From positions 1-12,919 of the forward strand of contig JBAVQS010000206.1 of assembly GCA_049694275.1 (NCBI GenBank): DNA of 12,919 nt, given 5' to 3'. Source of the stretch: JBAVQS01 sp049694275. GTDB lineage: Bacteria > Chloroflexota > Anaerolineae > UBA4142 > SHND01. Positions 11,897 through 12,919 of the stretch are shown in pieces. Numbering within the stretch: position 1 is the first letter of the stretch; every line of letters starts with the position of its first letter. The notes below the pieces were generated by a model. It was not told the DNA's origin. It did no database searches and was given only the letters and a program-made list of their open reading frames with translations. The position numbers were made by a program, and so were the translations under genes.

Positions 11897-12919
11897 ATGC
11901 ACATTGTCGAATGTCAGGATGCCATTGAATGGAACAAGGCGCTTGCTGCCATTCCGCAGGCTCATGTCTTGCAGGCATGGGAGTGGGGTGAACTCAAGGC
12001 AAAGTATGGCTGGACGCCGCGCCGTTGGCTCTGGGTCGAGAACGGCGCAACACAGGCCGCGGCACAGGTGTTGCGCCGCCCGCTGCCCCGCACCCCGCTG
12101 GGAGTGATGTACGTTCCCAAGGGGCCGGCGCTGGATTACGGGAGAACGGCGCTGCTGGAAAGCGTCCTGGGCGACCTGGAGCAGCAGGCCCGCCGGGAGC
12201 GCGCCATCTTTATCAAGGCCGATCCAGATATTCGCGTCGATACTCCCGGTGCATCCACCCTTCCGGCGCGCGGCTGGCGGTTCTCAGCGGAGCAGATTCA
12301 GTATCGTAACACGGTGGCGCTGGACCTGACGCGGAGCGAGGATGACCTTTTGGCGGCGATGAAACCGAAATGGCGCTATAACATCCGCCTGGCCGCGAAA
12401 AAGGGCGTGCATATCGAGGCAGGGACCGAAGCAGACCTGCCTGCGTTCTATGACCTGTATGCGGAGACGAGCGCGCGAGACGGCTTTTTGATTCGCCCTT
12501 TTTCCTATTACCGTCAGGTCTGGACCGCGTTCCTTCGCGCGAACCTGGCGCATATCCTTTTGGCTCGCGTCGAGGGGCAATGCGTCGCGGGTATTATCCT
12601 CTTTCGCCTGGCGCGGCGCGCCTGGTATTTCTACGGCGCTTCACGTAATACACACCGCGACTGGATGCCCAACCATCTCTTGCAGTGGGAGGCGGTTCGC
12701 TGGGCCAGGGGGGAAGGCTGCGCCGAATATGATTTCTGGGGCGCGCCGAACAGGCTAGCGGAGGGCGAGCCGATGTACGGCGTCTATAAATTCAAGATGG
12801 GGTTCGGCGGCGAGTTTGTCGAGCGCATCGGCGCGTTCGATTATGTGGTCAACCGGCCGCTCTATTATCTCTATGCGGTCGTGCGCCCGCGCTACCTCGC
12901 GCGGTTGAGACGGAGGCAT
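11897..12919 (+). CDS. FemAB/FemX-family aminoacyl transferase, copy 2 (3' end cut by window edge)
   Basis: Tandem paralog of the preceding gene with the same predicted role, probably adding a second or different bridge residue. I translated 341 codons from ATG 11897 to the right edge with no stop; since copy 1 is 333 residues, the gene is probably nearly complete. Matching landmarks are VLQAWEWGELK (24-34), YVPKGPA (72-78), KPKWRYNIRLA (156-166, identical to copy 1), FYGASRNTHRD (245-255), MPNHLLQWEAV (257-267), YDFWGAP (278-284) and VYKFKMGFGGEF (296-307). The central acceptor region differs: DGFLIRPFSYY here against DRFGIHGAEYY in copy 1. A Shine-Dalgarno AAGG, overlapping the TAA stop of copy 1, lies 7 nt before the ATG, so the two genes form one transcription unit. 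Confidence 0.88.
   Translation, partial: MHIVECQDAIEWNKALAAIPQAHVLQAWEWGELKAKYGWTPRRWLWVENGATQAAAQVLRRPLPRTPLGVMYVPKGPALDYGRTALLESVLGDLEQQARRERAIFIKADPDIRVDTPGASTLPARGWRFSAEQIQYRNTVALDLTRSEDDLLAAMKPKWRYNIRLAAKKGVHIEAGTEADLPAFYDLYAETSARDGFLIRPFSYYRQVWTAFLRANLAHILLARVEGQCVAGIILFRLARRAWYFYGASRNTHRDWMPNHLLQWEAVRWARGEGCAEYDFWGAPNRLAEGEPMYGVYKFKMGFGGEFVERIGAFDYVVNRPLYYLYAVVRPRYLARLRRRH

Overview
The window is one strand-coherent block of about 10.7 kb on the minus strand, followed by a divergent plus-strand pair at the right end. Every gene reads as bacterial, with moderately high GC and Shine-Dalgarno starts. The gene content (long-form NuoL, a split respiratory complex I locus, tandem FemAB-type ligases beside a Mur ligase) suggests a Chloroflexota-type bacterium. 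That assignment is an inference from gene content and protein style, not a database result.

Layout by coordinate: (1) 1-1483, minus: murE, running off the left edge. (2) 1486-2511, minus: a medium-chain zinc alcohol dehydrogenase with its own promoter, 2 nt upstream of murE. (3) 2594-2628: a strong intrinsic terminator that closes the respiratory operon. (4) 2636-2839, minus: a 67-residue membrane protein that I cannot name, lying between nuoN and the terminator. (5) 2897-10738, minus: nuoA-H-J-K-L-M-N, exactly the seven membrane subunits of complex I (proton-pumping NADH:quinone oxidoreductase type), with none of the hydrophilic subunits (B, C, D, E, F, G, I). (6) 10739-10885: a divergent regulatory region with back-to-back sigma70-type promoters. 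(7) 10886-12919, plus: two tandem FemAB/FemX-like aminoacyl transferases, the second running to the right edge.

Functionally, the window is a membrane proton-pumping module flanked on both sides by peptidoglycan precursor genes. MurE adds the third amino acid of the stem peptide. FemAB-like enzymes usually attach the cross-bridge amino acid to that residue.

The most unusual signal is not a gene. The two largest gaps inside the nuo operon (nuoJ/nuoK and nuoL/nuoM) are each filled, from the stop codon of one gene almost to the Shine-Dalgarno site of the next, by degenerate 7-nt tandem repeats arranged as two opposing arrays. The heptamer differs between the two sites, but the period, the inverted layout and the placement are the same. 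There is no gene-free stretch longer than 300 bases. I saw no tRNA, rRNA, CRISPR array, insertion sequence or integrase.
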